64,000 nucleotides of DNA, taken from NCBI RefSeq assembly GCF_014633365.1, contig NC_068346.1, positions 35,589,191 through 35,653,190 on the forward strand. Reading direction: 5' to 3'. Source of the stretch: Diospyros lotus (lineage: Eukaryota; Streptophyta; Magnoliopsida; Ericales; Ebenaceae). Position numbers and translations under genes: made by a program. The notes beneath the pieces were generated by a model. The model was not told the DNA's origin, made no database searches, and saw nothing but the letters and a program-made list of their open reading frames with translations. Of this stretch, positions 47,026 to 61,245 are shown piece after piece (the first letter of the stretch is position 1; each line of letters opens with the position of its first letter).

Positions 47026-50000
47026 GGGGGGGGGGGGGGGGGGTAAGATCGTCTCTATAGTATGATTTAGAATGTTAGGCAATTAAATACATATAAAAGA
47101 TATGAGCATAAATAAGATGAGGTTATTATGATGGACGTGCAGCTATAAGAAAAAACAAAAAGGTTGGAGTGGCACCTAATGAAGATAAGACATGCAAGAA
47201 GTAATTAACATGATTTGGACATGTAAGAAGATTAGTGGACACACCTATGAGGCAAGTCAAAAAATGAAATAAGTTTTTTTTTGGGGGGGGGGGGTGGAAT
47301 TGAAGAAAATGACCCAAAAAACATTGATGGGAAACCCTTAAAATAATTAGAAATATACTTACTTCCCAGAAGATATGACTATGAATTCATGTGGTCAACC
47401 TCATTAGTGGAATTAAATATTGTGATTGTTATTGAGTAGACAAAGAGCCTAGGTTTATCTAAAATCTGCAGATCCAATTATGTTCTTACAGCTAAATCAA
47501 ACACCAGCTGTTTTGTTAAAGAAGAGTACATAGCCCTGATTGCACATCCGGCAGAAGCAAAATTCCTAAAATCATTTCAGCTTGATCATGTATCTTCTAT
47601 TTTTTTTTTCTTTTTTCTTTTTTGGTTAACTAGCTAGATCATATTTTTACAGCAGGAAAGTCACAATAAGCTCTCTTAAGGGTGCAATTGGAAAAATTCT
47701 TCTCTGGTTTCTTCTGATCTTCCCCATTGGTTTTTTGGCATGAACAACAAGGGAGTAACAAATATAAATTTTCCTTATTAACAAGAATATCCTGGAAGAT
47801 TTTACAGTGGCCATAACGCCATTCCACAATTAGGTATCAGAAAAGGTTGGGATTCAATTAAGCTATAAAATGATTACAAAATTAGATAATACCCTACCTG
47901 CCAATAAGTCAGGAAAACAACCGACTTGATCAAGATAAACTTTGGAACTGGATTGAATGGCTGAAGTAAATCTCTGCATGCCACATAAAACAAGGCCAAT
48001 GCATAGAGTGCCATGGAGTATGAAACGGTATAAATGATGGTGAGGTAAAGGTATGACTGGTTCACACTGAAATTTCCATCATGATACATTCCTTTCGCAT
48101 AAAGAATGAATGTAACTGCGACTAAAATGGGTTTGAGTATCACAAACTGCAGACAGCCTTGCTTGCATCTCCGTATAAAACGCCTGCATGGTTTAACAAT
48201 TTTTCATCAAGGGATGAATTAAAAATGAACCGAAGTGCAAACTTCAAACATAAAATCACTTGCATGAAACTTTTGAGAAAATAATCCCCCTGTGTTGCTG
48301 TTGAAGTTCTGAATTGTGAGAACCAACTTTGCCAGGCATAACAACCACACCTACAATTCCATTCAACTATCCAAAATTTTGAAAAACGTGCCTTGGACTT
48401 GACATGCTTTCAGGGGGAGGGTAGGCAGTACAAAAGAGGACATGACAAAAAAGAATAACAAATATATGTCTCCAGTCAGAATCCTGTTCAATTTGGGGGA
48501 ATAACAATTTTCACTGTCCTTTCCAATCAATTTCGGGAATCTGTTAAACCTCAGATTACTTGGATCCTGAAATTGCACCATGCATCAAAAACCAACCCAA
48601 GTACATGTCTAATTGATGTAGAAATTACTCACCCATCCAATGAAATGGGAGGAAAACAACATGTCATGAGACAACAGTTTGGCTTCAGAACCCGGCCAGT
48701 TAAACTTAACACAACAGCTCCTGGGCCGCCCACCCATGCCAGGCACAATGAGAGGAAATTATAAATGACCCATGCTTCATATCTAAAACAGCACATCGAA
48801 TATTAGCATGTTCTACAAAACAATTTAAAGCCCAAGGATATTAAAAAAATGAATAAAGACCTATATTGAGCCCATCAACAACATAAGAAGCTCAAATACA
48901 AAGGGATCATAGGATATATGAATGACAATGCATACAAGAAATCAATTCAACTAAGAGACTGATTCAACAACTGTTCAACAACATAACAGCACTAAGAGAC
49001 TGATTCAACAACTGTTCTTAATTTAAGCCAAGCAGCTAGTAAAAGCAAAACAGAGAATTAAATCAATTCAACTAGGTAAGAAAAATATATAAAAGAATTG
49101 ATAGACATTAGAAATGAACAAGAAAAATAAATAAAGATATAACTTGATGGAAAACAAGCATATCAGATAAGTTTTCAGTTCATTTTGCTGAAGTCCTAAC
49201 TTTACTTCATGGATATTTCCTTCAACAAAACAATTCTTAACTTGCTTTTCAGCACGTTAATAGTCTCTTAGTGTGAAATGGGCATCAAACAAAAATGTGT
49301 GCCACAAAATAGATGGCATGTTGGAATTGGATAGCTCTTACTCCGATCTGCAATGTTCATAAATACTATTATATCTATATATTATCAAATGTTGTGAAAA
49401 AAAAAAAAAAAAAAGAGGAGTAAATATCAAGCCTTAATTCCAACATACAGGGTTGGCCACAAGAATTCTAGCTAGCCAATCCTTTCCATATTTGGTCATA
49501 TCTTCTGTAAGGCCCTTATATTATATCTAAGAGTCTCCCACAAAGTTTTTCTTAACCTCATTTCTAATTTATATTTTCTTGTATGACACATTCATTACAA
49601 CATCCTCATCTCCATAGTGTTCATTATTTTCACATGTTGGTGCTTTACCGCCCAACATTCTTTGCATATTACAAATCTGGCTTTATAGTTGTTTAATAAA
49701 ATTTTCTTTTAGTTTAACGTCATTATATTATCACATAAAATGTCTGGTGCACTTTTCATCTTAATCCTGCCTTAATTTCATGGATAACATCCTCATTAAT
49801 CTCTCTATTTTTATGGATGACTGGTCCAATATATGGCTAATATCCTCATTAATGTTGTGAAAAAAACAATACAAAAAAAAAAAAAAATCAAGTCAGAGTC
49901 TTGTTTCTGATTGACCAATAGAATGATTGTCTTTCGCATGCAAGTCTCCTTCAGTTTCCTTGTACAACTAGCAGGTAATGCCACCTACCACAAGGGAATC

Positions 50001-53000
50001 ATAGAACAGGCAGAACAAAAATATAGACAAAAATTAAAAAATTAAAAAAAAAAACAATTGCCATAGACTTAGACAATTTGTTACAATTTTCATAGAGAAA
50101 AAGTGAATTATAATTCATAAAATAATCTGACACAAGTAAATTATTTGCTTGCACTATCTTCAACAGAATATTACCCACCAAGAACAACTCTTAGTTTGTA
50201 AAGTTTCATAAATGAAGACATTTAAATGCAAAACTGAAAGTATGGTACAAGCATAAGAAACAGGAGGGAAAAAATGGGAGAGGCAAAGAGCAAAAGTGCA
50301 TAAAGCCATGATCATTAGAATTTCATACAAGTCACTTCATGGAAATACCCATCCTACAATTGACCCCTTGTGCAAACCAACAGGGGTTGAATTCTGTATT
50401 GTCACTAGACACAACCTTAAGTATTTGCAGCTGCCTATATTAATTTTACAAACTAGCATGAGTTTCAGATCTTTGTAGTAATGTTCCATGCAGCTATCCA
50501 AATTATGGTTTCTGGCTTTCATCTTTTGACATTCACAATGTCTTTAAAAAACACACTTAAAGGCGTGCCATAGAATACAGCATCTCTAAATCTCTAAATT
50601 AATTAGATCAGAAACAGCTGAAGAGATGACAAGCATGATAGATGGTACCACAAGATAAAACAATGTCATTAATGCTTGAATCCAGCATTCTTTTATATGT
50701 AACCACGAGAATGCTTATTGGAGCCCAAGCATTAGCCATAAAAGTAAAGATTATTGGACAAGCTTTACACCACCCTTTATCAAACTAAAACCTATTTTTG
50801 AAATTTAACCCATTTAAATACATAATCAAGGTAGGATGGTTAAAGTGGAAAGTGCAGTAAGCATTTTATGCAACCGTAAAATCCCTTTGAAACTAAAAGG
50901 GAAGTCTTTACTAGATGATTATAAGACCATCTTTGTTGTAGGGCTCAAAAAGATGGGCAACTAAGCATTAACATATACAAAAGAGGAGCATAACTCAGAT
51001 AATAATATTAAATTGGATATGTGATCATACAAGAAAGATAGAATGAGAAGCCAAATTTCATGTAATAATGTTGAAAAGATGCCTATTAAAAATAAAATGT
51101 GAGACACAATTAAGATGATTTGATCATGTGAAAAGAAGACTCATAAATGCAATTTCACTTGAATTAAAAAACTCCGCTTAGGAATGTTATCCACTGCCGG
51201 TCCCAACCCCAGATAAAAGATGAGGGTTGTGTTAGGTAACCGACAGCCAACGTAAAACCTAGTCGGATCCAAAACATGAACTTTAGACAAACTATGAAAA
51301 ACCATTGGGACGTAACCCTTCATAGCGACATGCTACACTACCTGCGTGTAGTGTCAAGTGAGCTAGGGCCGCTGCATCGGCGCCCGGATGTAGTGAAAAT
51401 GAGCAAAGATCCTCACATTTGCTTGGACGGATGCGGGTAAAGAAGCTAGTCCAAAATCAAAAACCAAAATCAAAAACAAAATCAAAATCAAAAACAAAAA
51501 CAAAATCAAAGTCAAAGTCAAAGTCAAAGCCAAAGCCAAGCCAAAGCCAAAATCAAAAATCATAGATTAAGGATTGGGTCATGGAACATAAGAACATTAA
51601 CAGACAAAGCTATGGAAGTGGTAGATGTGATGATTAGCAGAAAGATTAATATTATGTGCCTTCAAGAGACAAGATGGGTAGGGAAAAAGGCAAAAACTTT
51701 ATTAGAAAATAGATATAAAATATGGTACACAGGAAATGATTGAGCGAAAAATAGAGTGAGGATTATTATGAATAAAAGCTTAGTAGATGTAAAGAGAATA
51801 GGGGATAGAATTATTATGGTGAAGGTTGGTCTAAGAATAATGACTATGAATATCTTTAGTACATATGCATCATAAGCGGGGTTGGGTAAGGAGATAAAAG
51901 TAGAATTCTGGGAGGACTTAGAGGGACTCATACAAATGATACCACGGGGAGAGAAAGTGATTATAGGAGGTGACTTAAATGGTCATGTGGATAGAGACGG
52001 AAACGGCTATAGAGAGACACATGGAGGGTATGGATTCGGGGAAATTAATAATGAGGGTAAGTTTATTCTAGATTTTGCTATGGCATATGGGTTCATCATA
52101 ACCAATACTAGGTTCAAAAAACGGGGTGAACACTTAATCACATAAAAAAATATCACATCAAGCACCCAAATAGATTACTTTCTCATGAGACAAGAAGATC
52201 GGTTATGTTGTAGGGATTGTAAAGTGATACCAGGGGAGTGTTTAACTACTCAACATAGATTTTTGGTACTTGACGTTTAAGTAAGAAATTGGAAGAGAAA
52301 AAATCACATAAAACAAAATCCAAAAATTAAGTGATGGGATTTAAAAGGGGAGAAGCAATTAATCTTAAAAAAAAAAAAAAAAACTAAGAGGTAGAAGGGA
52401 ATGAAATGGAGAAGGACAGACAAACCAAATGTGGAGGGAAATAGCTATTGCCCTAAGAAGCACGGCAAAGGTAGTCCTTGGAGAAACAAATGGTAGAGTC
52501 TCAAACCTTAAGGAGTCCTGGTAGTGGAATGAAAAGGTACAATTGAAAATTAGAAATAAGAAAACTTGCTATAAGGCTGTATATCAATGCAACAATGAAG
52601 AAAACCTAAAAAATTATAAAGAAACGAAAAAGGCAGCAAAAAAAGTTGTTAATAAAACAAGGTCAAAAGCATATGAGAATCTATATAAACGACTTGATAC
52701 AAAAGATGGAGAAAGGGATATATATAAATTAACTAAAGCAAGAGAAAGAAAAACAAGGGATCTAAACCAAGTGAAATGCATAAAAGATGAAAACCAAAAT
52801 GTATTAGTGAATGAGGGAGCGATTAAGGAGAGATAGAAGGAGTATTTCACAAAATTATTCAATGAAGGTGGGGACACAAGAGTTAGGTTGGGACATCTTA
52901 GTAACTCTAAAAAGAACGTGAGCTATACATTTTATCGACGCATAAGTTCAAAAGAAATACGGCAAGCATTAAAAAAAGATGAAAAATCATAAGACGATGG

Positions 53001-56000
53001 GACCGAATAATAAACCAATAGAAGCATGGAAATGCATAGGAGAAGAGGGCATCTCCTAACTAACGAAATTATTTAACGTGATCCTTAAATCAAAAAAGAT
53101 GGCAGATGAGTGGAGGAAGAGTACTTTGATTCCTATATACAAGAACAAAGGAGATGTTCAAAACTGTGAAAATTACTGAGGAATTAAGTTAATGAGCCAT
53201 ACCATGAAACTCTGAGAGAGAGTAATAAAGCAGAGGCTCAGAAAAGAAACAGACGTCTCGGAAAATCAATTTGGTTTCATGTCTGATAGGTCAACAATGG
53301 AAGCTATATACCTACTGAGGTACCTGATAGAAAGGTATCGAGATCATCAGAAGAACCTGCATATGGTGTTTATAGATCTAGAAAATGCCTATGATAGGGC
53401 CCCTAGAGAAGTATTATGGAAGATTTTAGAGAAGAAATGAGTCTGAATAGCCTATATACAAGCCCTTAAGGACATGTATCACAGTGCAGAGACAAGGGTC
53501 AGAACATGCGGAGGGGATACTAAACCGTTTAAAATTACAATGGAACTGCATCAAGGTTTTACACTAAGTCCATACTTATTTGTTTTAGTAATGGATGAAC
53601 TCACTAAACACGTCCAAAAAGAGGTGCCATGGTGTATGCTATTTGCGGATGACATAGTATTGGTGGATGAAACAAAATAGGGAGTGAACACTAACCTTGA
53701 GTTGTGGAGAAACAATTTAGAATCTAAGGGATCTAAGGGATTTAAATTAAGTAGAAGGAAAACATAATATATAGAATATAAATTTAGTAAGAATGAAAAA
53801 GTGGAGGATGTTATAATAAAATTGGAAGACCAAATCATACAAAGAAAAGACCATTTTCGATATTTGGGATCAGTGATTCAAAAAGATGGAAAAATTCACG
53901 AGGATATCACGCATAGAATTAAGGCAGGTTGGCTAAAATATAGAAATGCATCGGGGGTGTTATGTGATGGTAAAATCCCATTAAAACTAAAAGGAAAATT
54001 CTATAGGATAGCTATAAGACCAGTTTTGTTGTATGGCTCAGAATGTTTGGCAGTCAAATACCAGCATGAGCAAAAGACGAGCATAACGAAGATGAGGATG
54101 CTAAGATGGATGTGCAGCCATACAAGAAAAGATAAAATTAGAAATGAGGTTATTCGTAATAAAGTATGAGTAGTGCCAATCGAGGAGAATATGAGAAAGA
54201 CTAGACTAAGACAGTTTGGTCATGTGAGAAGAAAACCAAGAGACACTCATGTGAGGAGAGTTGATGAAATGGAACAATTAGTCCAAAAAAAAAAGGTAGG
54301 CAGACCCAAGAAAACTTTGGGAAAGACATTAAAGTTTGATATAAAGTGTATGGGCCTAAACGAAGATATGACAAAAGATAGAAATACATGGAAGTCTAGA
54401 ATTCATGTAGCCAACCCCACATAGTGGGATAAAGGCTGGATATGTTGTTGTTGTTGTTTTTAAAAAACTAGATGTGACAATTTAAACAATATAACAAATA
54501 TATTTCACTTTGTCAAATTAATGGTCCTATAAGCCAAAATGAACAATGAAACAGAAAAGAACAGCAAAGACAAGTGTATTAATTATTAAAATAGGAACAA
54601 GCTAGTTTAGACATTAATAATAGTAAGCAAACCACTTGGGATCAACACCAAAACAGGCATTCTTACATTTCTCGGATGGAATTATAATAGATTGAGCTCT
54701 CATGTAGGATGAGGGAGAGAAAAGACATCAATGCATAAACCTGTCAAGGTGAAGAACAACTATTGCATTAATCGCAAGGGTGGCAATATCGACACCCAAT
54801 ATTGATGTTAACGCACCAAATATGATTAAAAGACACAACTATCACTAAATTTTATATTTAGAATAATTTTTTAAATCACGAGGATACAATTTTCAAGGGT
54901 AATTGTATTTTTTAAATATATTTGGTGTGTTAACATCAATGAATATACATACACATATAAAGAAAGAAAAAGGAACAATGTATAAAAAAATTTACAGTAT
55001 TTCTCAATAAACCAGCTCCAAGTTAAAATGGAATTTGCCTGTAACCTAGTTCTTGAAGAGCGGACAAAAACAGCCTTAATTGTGTATCAGTTTTATTAGC
55101 ACGAGATTAGTAGGATTAGGGCCTGACCACCTTCTTTTCACAGGTAACATGATGAAAATGAAACTCAAGTTTCTTTCTCCTGAAAATGTAGCCTAAGCCA
55201 TTGGAGAGTCTTCAAGGGACACTATTTCACATCAACAAAGTGAAAAGGGCAAAACACCCATCTCCAGCAGGTACCACTAGCAATCTTCTTTCAAAGAGAA
55301 AGGGATTCCATTACATGTTACCAAATATGGAAATTCAGCATTATCTAAATTGACATGCACATTCTGGAAAGAGTGAAGTTTAGCAACCAAAAAGGATCCC
55401 AGAGTTTTTTCATATTTATTTCTTTAAAAGTTTCCTCAGAGGAGAAAAACTAAATATACTGAATTGAAATCTAGCTAGAATGGAGTTTTTCCTCAAGTTG
55501 TATAGGCAAACGGGAAAAAAAAAGGAATAGACCAAAATTTGGTTCCTAGGTTGTCAGAGAAGTACCAAATTTCTCTCTCTTTCATGTATAGGTAAATGGA
55601 CTAGTCTAGTAACTACTTTCAACAAGATCACCACAATGATCATTTCTTGAATAACCAGCGGTTTTTTTGTCAAGGACACCAAATCCATGTTTGAAGGAAC
55701 TCCTTTGCTTAGTAGGCAAATTCTGCTGTGTGCTTTTGATTGCTACCATTTGTGTGGAATCAAATAGAAGAAAAGAAGAGGAAAGTTCATAATTAATTTA
55801 GACGGCCATAAGTGGCAAAAAACAAAGAGTTGATACAAAAAAGTATAGGCTCAGGTTAGTACAGATGGAATGGGAACTCAAGAATGCTCATGCAAATTTC
55901 CAAAGCTGGACTGATTTATTCACGAACAACATATGCAGTCCTTAGCTTTCAGTTCTCGTGGCTTGACTTAAAAACTCTGTTCCTTCAAGAAATAACAAAG

Positions 56001-56746
56001 TGCTGAAGCTACAATCAAGCTTGCTTCATTATCAAGATAATCAAAACTGCCAAAGCTCAAGCGAATATGGCTTTTGACCAAGCGAGCCCATATACATTGT
56101 TCAAAAATTTGGCTTTGCTATAGTCTATTATTTTGAGTGAGCTGTCGACAGTGACTACAACACCAAAGAGAATCTCCTAAATAAAGTGTGGCAGACAGAC
56201 ATGTATGAACATCGGACCACTAGAGTTAATAAAGTACAAACTGAGGCACAAAGAGCAAGACAGAAACAAAGAGTATCCAAAATATAGAATTGGACACTTG
56301 AGGCTCCAACTACATAGGGAACCTTTATCTAGGAGAGCTGGAAACATAGAGACCAATGGCAACACCCCGGACACAGTCAATCCCAAAAAAGTAGCTAGGC
56401 CTTACTCTGACCAAAGCTGGCATAAGAGCATAAGAAAGTCACTGGAGAGAGGACAAAGCCTTCAGGTATCTCCCGGGACACACCAGTCAAAGAAATCTTG
56501 CAAATGCAGATGTATAGTGCAAGTAAAACCCTAAAGAATAGTGTAACAAAAGCTGTCTGCATATATTAAAAAGAAGCATTTGAGGATAACAGAACTCACG
56601 GGAACCATAAAAATGATGCGGACAATATATCTTTGATAAGTGGGTTCAGTATAATTCAATAGGTGCCTGTAGATGTGGAGAACTGCCAAAACAATGGCCC
56701 CAGCTGTGCAAGGCAATGCGACTAGAATATAGTAAATTGGTGCCAT
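45392..56746 (-). CDS. LAZ1 / TMEM184-like transmembrane protein (DUF300, organic solute transporter family)
   Basis: Six coding exons: 56746-56600, 54740-54667, 48782-48633, 48183-47898, 46028-45795 and 45715-45392, giving 404 residues. All junctions are GT-AG and in phase. Multi-spanning membrane protein. Exon 1 encodes MAPIYYILVALPC plus the first helix; exon 2 VYALMSFLSL and SIYYNSIRE; exon 3 YEAWVIYNFLSLCLAWVGG. Exon 4 carries GCLQFVILKPILVAV and DLLQPFNPVPKFILIKSV. Exon 5 holds the family signature HLYAFPYKEYAGANIG and LKLNDFYHDTVHQ. The hydrophilic tail starts FAPTYHDYVLYNH and includes RSRTFVPTGQEMD and Ser-rich text. Arabidopsis LAZ1 and relatives act at the tonoplast in brassinosteroid signalling and cell-death control. 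Intron 2 (5.9 kb) and intron 4 carry RTE retroelements. No coding lesion seen. Confidence 0.92.
46330..47450 (+). mobile_element. RTE-type LINE fragment in intron 4 of the LAZ1-like gene (decayed)
   Basis: Parallels the RT part of 51160-54457: taatgagccat(a/g)c(c/t)atgaaact, then ggtttcatgtc-type text, ccttggtgcatgttatgcaaatg and gacgtgcagctataagaaaa. Heavily mutated. It contains a (T)40(G)19 run at 46985-47043. Confidence 0.7.
46985..47043 (+). repeat. Homopolymer tract T40 G19
   Basis: Forty T followed directly by nineteen G. Such tracts are hard to sequence; the true length is uncertain. Confidence 0.9.
49430..49860 (-). mobile_element. RTE-type LINE 3' fragment, opposite orientation, intron 2
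   Basis: Its reverse complement follows the 3' part of the 51160-54457 element: attaaggcaggatt, aactaaaagaaaattttatt, ataaagccagattt and aagaaaatataaattagaaatgagg-type landmarks in the same order. Diverged. Confidence 0.65.
50840..51155 (+). mobile_element. RTE-type LINE 3' fragment, intron 2
   Basis: Matches the 3' part of the younger element by landmarks: cgtaaaatccctttgaaact, aaaagggaag, ataagaccat, ttgttgtagggctcaaaaag and gatgatttgatcatgtgaaaag. It lies directly upstream of the larger copy in the same orientation. Confidence 0.7.
51160..54457 (+). mobile_element. RTE-type non-LTR retrotransposon, near full length, defective
   Basis: Endonuclease domain from about 51567: GSWNIRTL, CLQETRW, IIGGDLNGHVDRD and TQIDYFLM are the AP-endonuclease landmarks. 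Reverse transcriptase follows, with QGFTLSPYLFVLVMDEL and FADDIVLV keeping the catalytic Asp pair. The C-terminal part reads RYLGSVIQKDGKI, LLYGSECLAVK and MRMLRWMC. The 3' end is tgggataaaggctggatatg followed by (TTG)n, characteristic of plant RTE elements. In-frame stops and frameshifts break the ORF in at least six places, so it is dead. The 5' boundary is approximate. It occupies intron 2 of the LAZ1-like gene, opposite to its transcription. Confidence 0.85.
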
Positions 56747-57450
56747 TTGCCCCACAGAATCTCAGGTCGGAAATTTCATCAACCAACCAACTCCCTTCTA
56801 GTTCTTTCTGCATGCAAGTACAATAAACAATTCGATGAGAATAGCCACCTTACAATTTTTGCATATAAAGTTGGAAAAAAAAAAAAACTGTATAGATGAA
56901 AATGGAAACCTAACCCTTCGATGCAGTGTCTCCAGCGCCAGGCTCCTCTACTGCTCTCCCTGGCTTTGTCCGCGAGATTTCCACAACTGTAACTTGAACA
57001 GCGCACCAAAATTTTGAAGCAAGTCCCTATTCCCCGAAATTGCTATTGCCTGGTAGTGCACCTAACCCTAAATTTTGCAATTAAAGAAGGAAAATGGATC
57101 ACGGCATCAAAAGAGGGGCGAAACAGAGAAAACGCGAGAGAGAAAGTTAAAGTTGACGCTAATAAGCGCTTCAATATTGTGGGATTAGAGCGGATTGCAT
57201 GCATCGACGCACGTAGAAAAGAAGGAAGACATCGATGGAACAGTGACCTTTACCTTTGTGGTGGGTGAGATCGGGGATACGAATTAACAAATCTGAGGGC
57301 AGCGATTGCGAGGTGTGCAGCAGAGACCGGATGGAGAGCCAATAATGGCGGCTTTGCTGTAAACACGAAGCAAAGCACTGATGGAAAATATCGCGTAAGA
57401 AACGAAGAACATCCAGTCTGTGATCCGTTCATCCTCTTAATAGTATATTG
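56747..57450 (-). promoter_or_regulatory. 5' UTR, 5' UTR intron and promoter of the LAZ1-like gene
   Basis: A 3' splice site CATGCAG ends at 56808 and a strong 5' splice site CAAAG-GTAAAG lies at 57254. This suggests a leader exon of about 57440-57254, a 445-bp intron and a second leader segment 56807-56747. Open frames here (56779-57009 -, 57014-57268 +) are not supported as genes. Confidence 0.5.
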
Positions 57451-57479
57451 GACTTGAAGCTGCTGATGGGCCATCAATG

Positions 57480-60370
57480 ACTAAATAATATTATTGGATT
57501 AAATAGTTCATGATACGTTACACAAACACGAATACGATTAAAAAAAAAAATCAAAAAATTAGTTCATACATATATGTATATTAAATTACCTTTAACATTA
57601 TATATATATATATATCACTCATATGACTCGAGGCAAATGCCTCGACTTGCTCGCTCTCTCTCTTTCTCGTGATTTCTTCTTATACTCAACTCTTCAAAAC
57701 GTTCTCATTGTGAGATTGAAAATTAAAGTACATTCAATATTACAAACGCTACACCTCTTATTTACAAGATAAATTTGTCTCTTATCTTTGTCTTTATTTC
57801 AAATTTCTCAAACAGACATGTCTCTCTTTGTCTTTGTCTTCGTTTTTATCGTCTTTAACGTCATGACTTTGCCTCTTAAACAGATCTCTCATCTTTACTT
57901 AATTTCTCAAATAGATATCTCAAGTGACCTTTCTCATCTTCCCTATCTCTTTTCTTTTCTTTGTCTTCTGTAACAGGTTTTCACAAGCTTGAGATTGGGT
58001 CGCCAAAAGCTTATTGCAGACTAAAGCTTGAGCTTGGCTCTTTAGAAATTTAGTTTTGAGTTTTTTTTTTTTTTTTTGAATTCCTAACTATATATATACA
58101 CACATATTTGGGCGTATCCGACAAGTCTATTTGGACTGTCAGACACAAGTGTCTGTTTTTTATTTTTTTAATAAGAGACAAAATCGTGTTAGCTACCATA
58201 TTCATGTCTGACACAGCATAAACAATGTATTTTGCTGTGATATGGTGTGTCCATATTTCTTATACGATACTGATGAGGAGAATGCCCTCTGTCCCATAAT
58301 TACGCCAATGCCCCAGACAGATACTCAATGGTGGTCAAGAGATACGTTTCCTAATAGAGAGTTTCGTCTGTGATCTTCTTGTTTAAATCTAGAAGACACG
58401 TGGCAGATAAGCATCGCCACGTCAATTGGATAGGCACTCAGTAAAGAAATCTCCGAGGCCGTAAGAACAAACTAACTCGCGGAAGGTCACGGAGGCAACA
58501 GCTATCCTGAACTCCTCGGAGATAGATACTATTATGAAATCCTTATCAGAAAGGTTCCGAAGAAGACGGAGGGGAGATTTCGAAGATCTCTCCATGATCC
58601 CCATCCCGATAAAAGGTTAAAAGGGGATGCGAGGTAAGAGAAAGGGGATTCCTTTTTCTTTTCTTCAGCATATAGTTTGAGTAAATATACTTAATCCTCA
58701 ATTGAGAGATATATGACTTGATCGTCGGAGGTTAACCGGGAGAACAAGTCCCCGTCTCCATTGTAGGTACCTCTGAAGAGGCAAGAAGGAAACGTGCGGC
58801 TACCACTTCATAAAATTAATCATCAGATATATTATAAATCAATAAAATTATTTAGATGTTAAAAATAAAAAGTGATAAATTGACTATATCTGAAAATAAA
58901 TGTATCTACTGATGAAAATAAATGTGACATGGCGTATTCGGCAAGTCGTTTATAGTATTGACATGTACTTCAATTTTCAATATCGCAATGAAAACATTTT
59001 GAACAGTTGAGTATAAGAAGACTTGACATAGCATGTAAATAATTTTTCATTTTATTCCTCTTTAAATGTGTTTTTTACTTGATTTTGCATACATAACATG
59101 TAAATAATTTTGGCGGAAGTATCAAACAAGTCTGTACCATATGTCCTAGAATTAAATTGGCCATTATACTTTGAAAATGGCTAAATAAGTAATTATAGTG
59201 TTAAGGTTGCAATCAAGTTGAGGACTATATTTTGAAAATATATAAACTATAACTGCATTGAATTATTTTGATTGAAAATAAAATTGACCTCGCTAATATA
59301 ATTAACAACTCTAATTACTTTAATTAAAAATAAAGTTGAGTTGTTGAGAGGACCATCCCATCCTCTCAACAACTCACGATCTCTCTTGACACGATTTAGG
59401 TATATGAATAATTTTGTCACAAGTCGAATCTCGAGGCTTGCTTCCTAGAGATAGACACAAGCAATTGCATGGTCATGCACACAGGTAAAATTAAATTTAT
59501 GATCTCACGATATCTCAAACTTCCAAATACATGTATTGAATTGTCTATGCTACCCGCATGGGTTTTGTTCAATTTTGAGATTTGAGAAACTTTATAGATT
59601 CTCAGAATTTAAGTGAAATTTGAGGTTATTTTGATAGCTTATTCAAGTTTAAGAACCCATTAGATTCCTTAATCTTCGTCTTTGAATTTTATTAGGGAAA
59701 TATTATACTCACAAACAAATTTAATAAATAATCTCGTAAATTAATACGACACATATAAATTCATAATAGTCATACATAAAATTAACAATAAATTCATGTA
59801 TTATTATGAATTATGTTAATTTTAGATAATACTAATATGAATTTAGATAAAACTATTATAATTTTGCGCATGTCATGTTAGTTTATAAAAGTTATTTATC
59901 AAACTTATTTATGAGTATAATATTTTTTATTTTATTATGTGTGAGTTTTTTTACGCTGAATTATACAGAATAGATATGATATGAAACTAAAATAGAAAAA
60001 TAATATTTTAAAAAAAGTATGAACCAAAAACTCAGATAAATGTATAAATAAAAAAAATATAAGAATATTTTTTGTAAATATAATTTTGAATATTAAAAAT
60101 AATTATTTAATTTAAAAATAAATATAAATTTCATCTCTAATCTCTTTGCGAATATTTTTTTTTAATACTTTTATAATATTACAAAATAATCTCGAAACAT
60201 TTTTAAAATTACAAAAACTATCTGTAAAAGTTTTTGGTATTTTTTGGTATTTTGAAAATGAAAATGTGGAAATGATCACCTCGAGATATTTATGCAATGA
60301 TGACAAAGTTTTTCTATTTTAGAGAATAAAAAAAAAAAAAGGTTAAAAAAAAAAAAGGGAGGGGAAAAGC
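57480..60370. other. Intergenic between the LAZ1-like gene and the helicase (divergent promoters)
   Basis: AT-rich, with TA and T runs (57600-57615, 58061-58078). No gene or clear mobile element. About 60115-60300 is a dispersed repeat. Confidence 0.4.
60115..60300 (-). repeat. Dispersed AT-rich repeat, copy 2
   Basis: Reverse complement resembles 23555-23765, with shared tctcgagg / cctcgag, aatgtttcgagat and aatattataaaa landmarks. Unknown class, strongly diverged. Confidence 0.45.
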
Positions 60371-60520
60371 GAAGATATAATCCGGGGGGAGAGCATCAGA
60401 GCAGAGTAGCCATTGAGCTGGAGGTTGAGACTGCCATACATCCCAAAACCTCCAACTCCATTTCTCTCCCTCGCCTTATCATCTCTCTCTCTCTCTGGTC
60501 TCGCTTCAGCCACCGAAGTG

Positions 60521-61192
60521 ATGGCCTGCTCTTCTTCCAACGTCGCCGTCTCCACCATCTACCAAACCTACCCCCCGGCGGACCTCTCCAGAAGACCCGC
60601 CTCCGCGCCGCCGCTCTCCCTCCCCTTCGCCGCCGACAAGCCCCACTTCACCGCCCTCAAAGCCTCTTCTGTCCGCTTCAAGCACCTCGTGTCGTTGGCG
60701 GTCGTCACTCCCAACTCCTCGGTGTTGAGCGAGGAGGCCTTCAAGGGCCTCGGCGGCTTCGGTAAAGAGGACCCTCTGGGTGTCGGCGAGTATGACTCGG
60801 AAACGGAGGACACGGCGTTGTTTGGAGCTGACAGCGATGACGAGCTTTCTATTTCGAAACTGGGTCTTCCGCAGAGGCTCGTCGAGTCCCTAGAGACTCG
60901 GGGGATTACCCACCTTTTTCCCATTCAGGTATATTTCGTACCAAATTCTGGTATTTTGATTCCTATTGAGAACCTTTGAAGGGAGCTAATTAATGTATAT
61001 GTGTAAGAAGTTTTATCCAGAAGACATTTGTACAATGAAATACGCTTTTAGCTTGCCGTTTGAGTCTTGGCCCTTCACGAGGTTATCTCTAGTTTAAGGG
61101 TAAAAGGGCTAATGATGTTGCCACTAAAGCATAGCAGCGCTACTATTGGTCCCATGGGCTGGGTGCAGTGGGAGTTGAAAATATAAAAAGCA

Positions 61193-61245
<53 letters not shown>

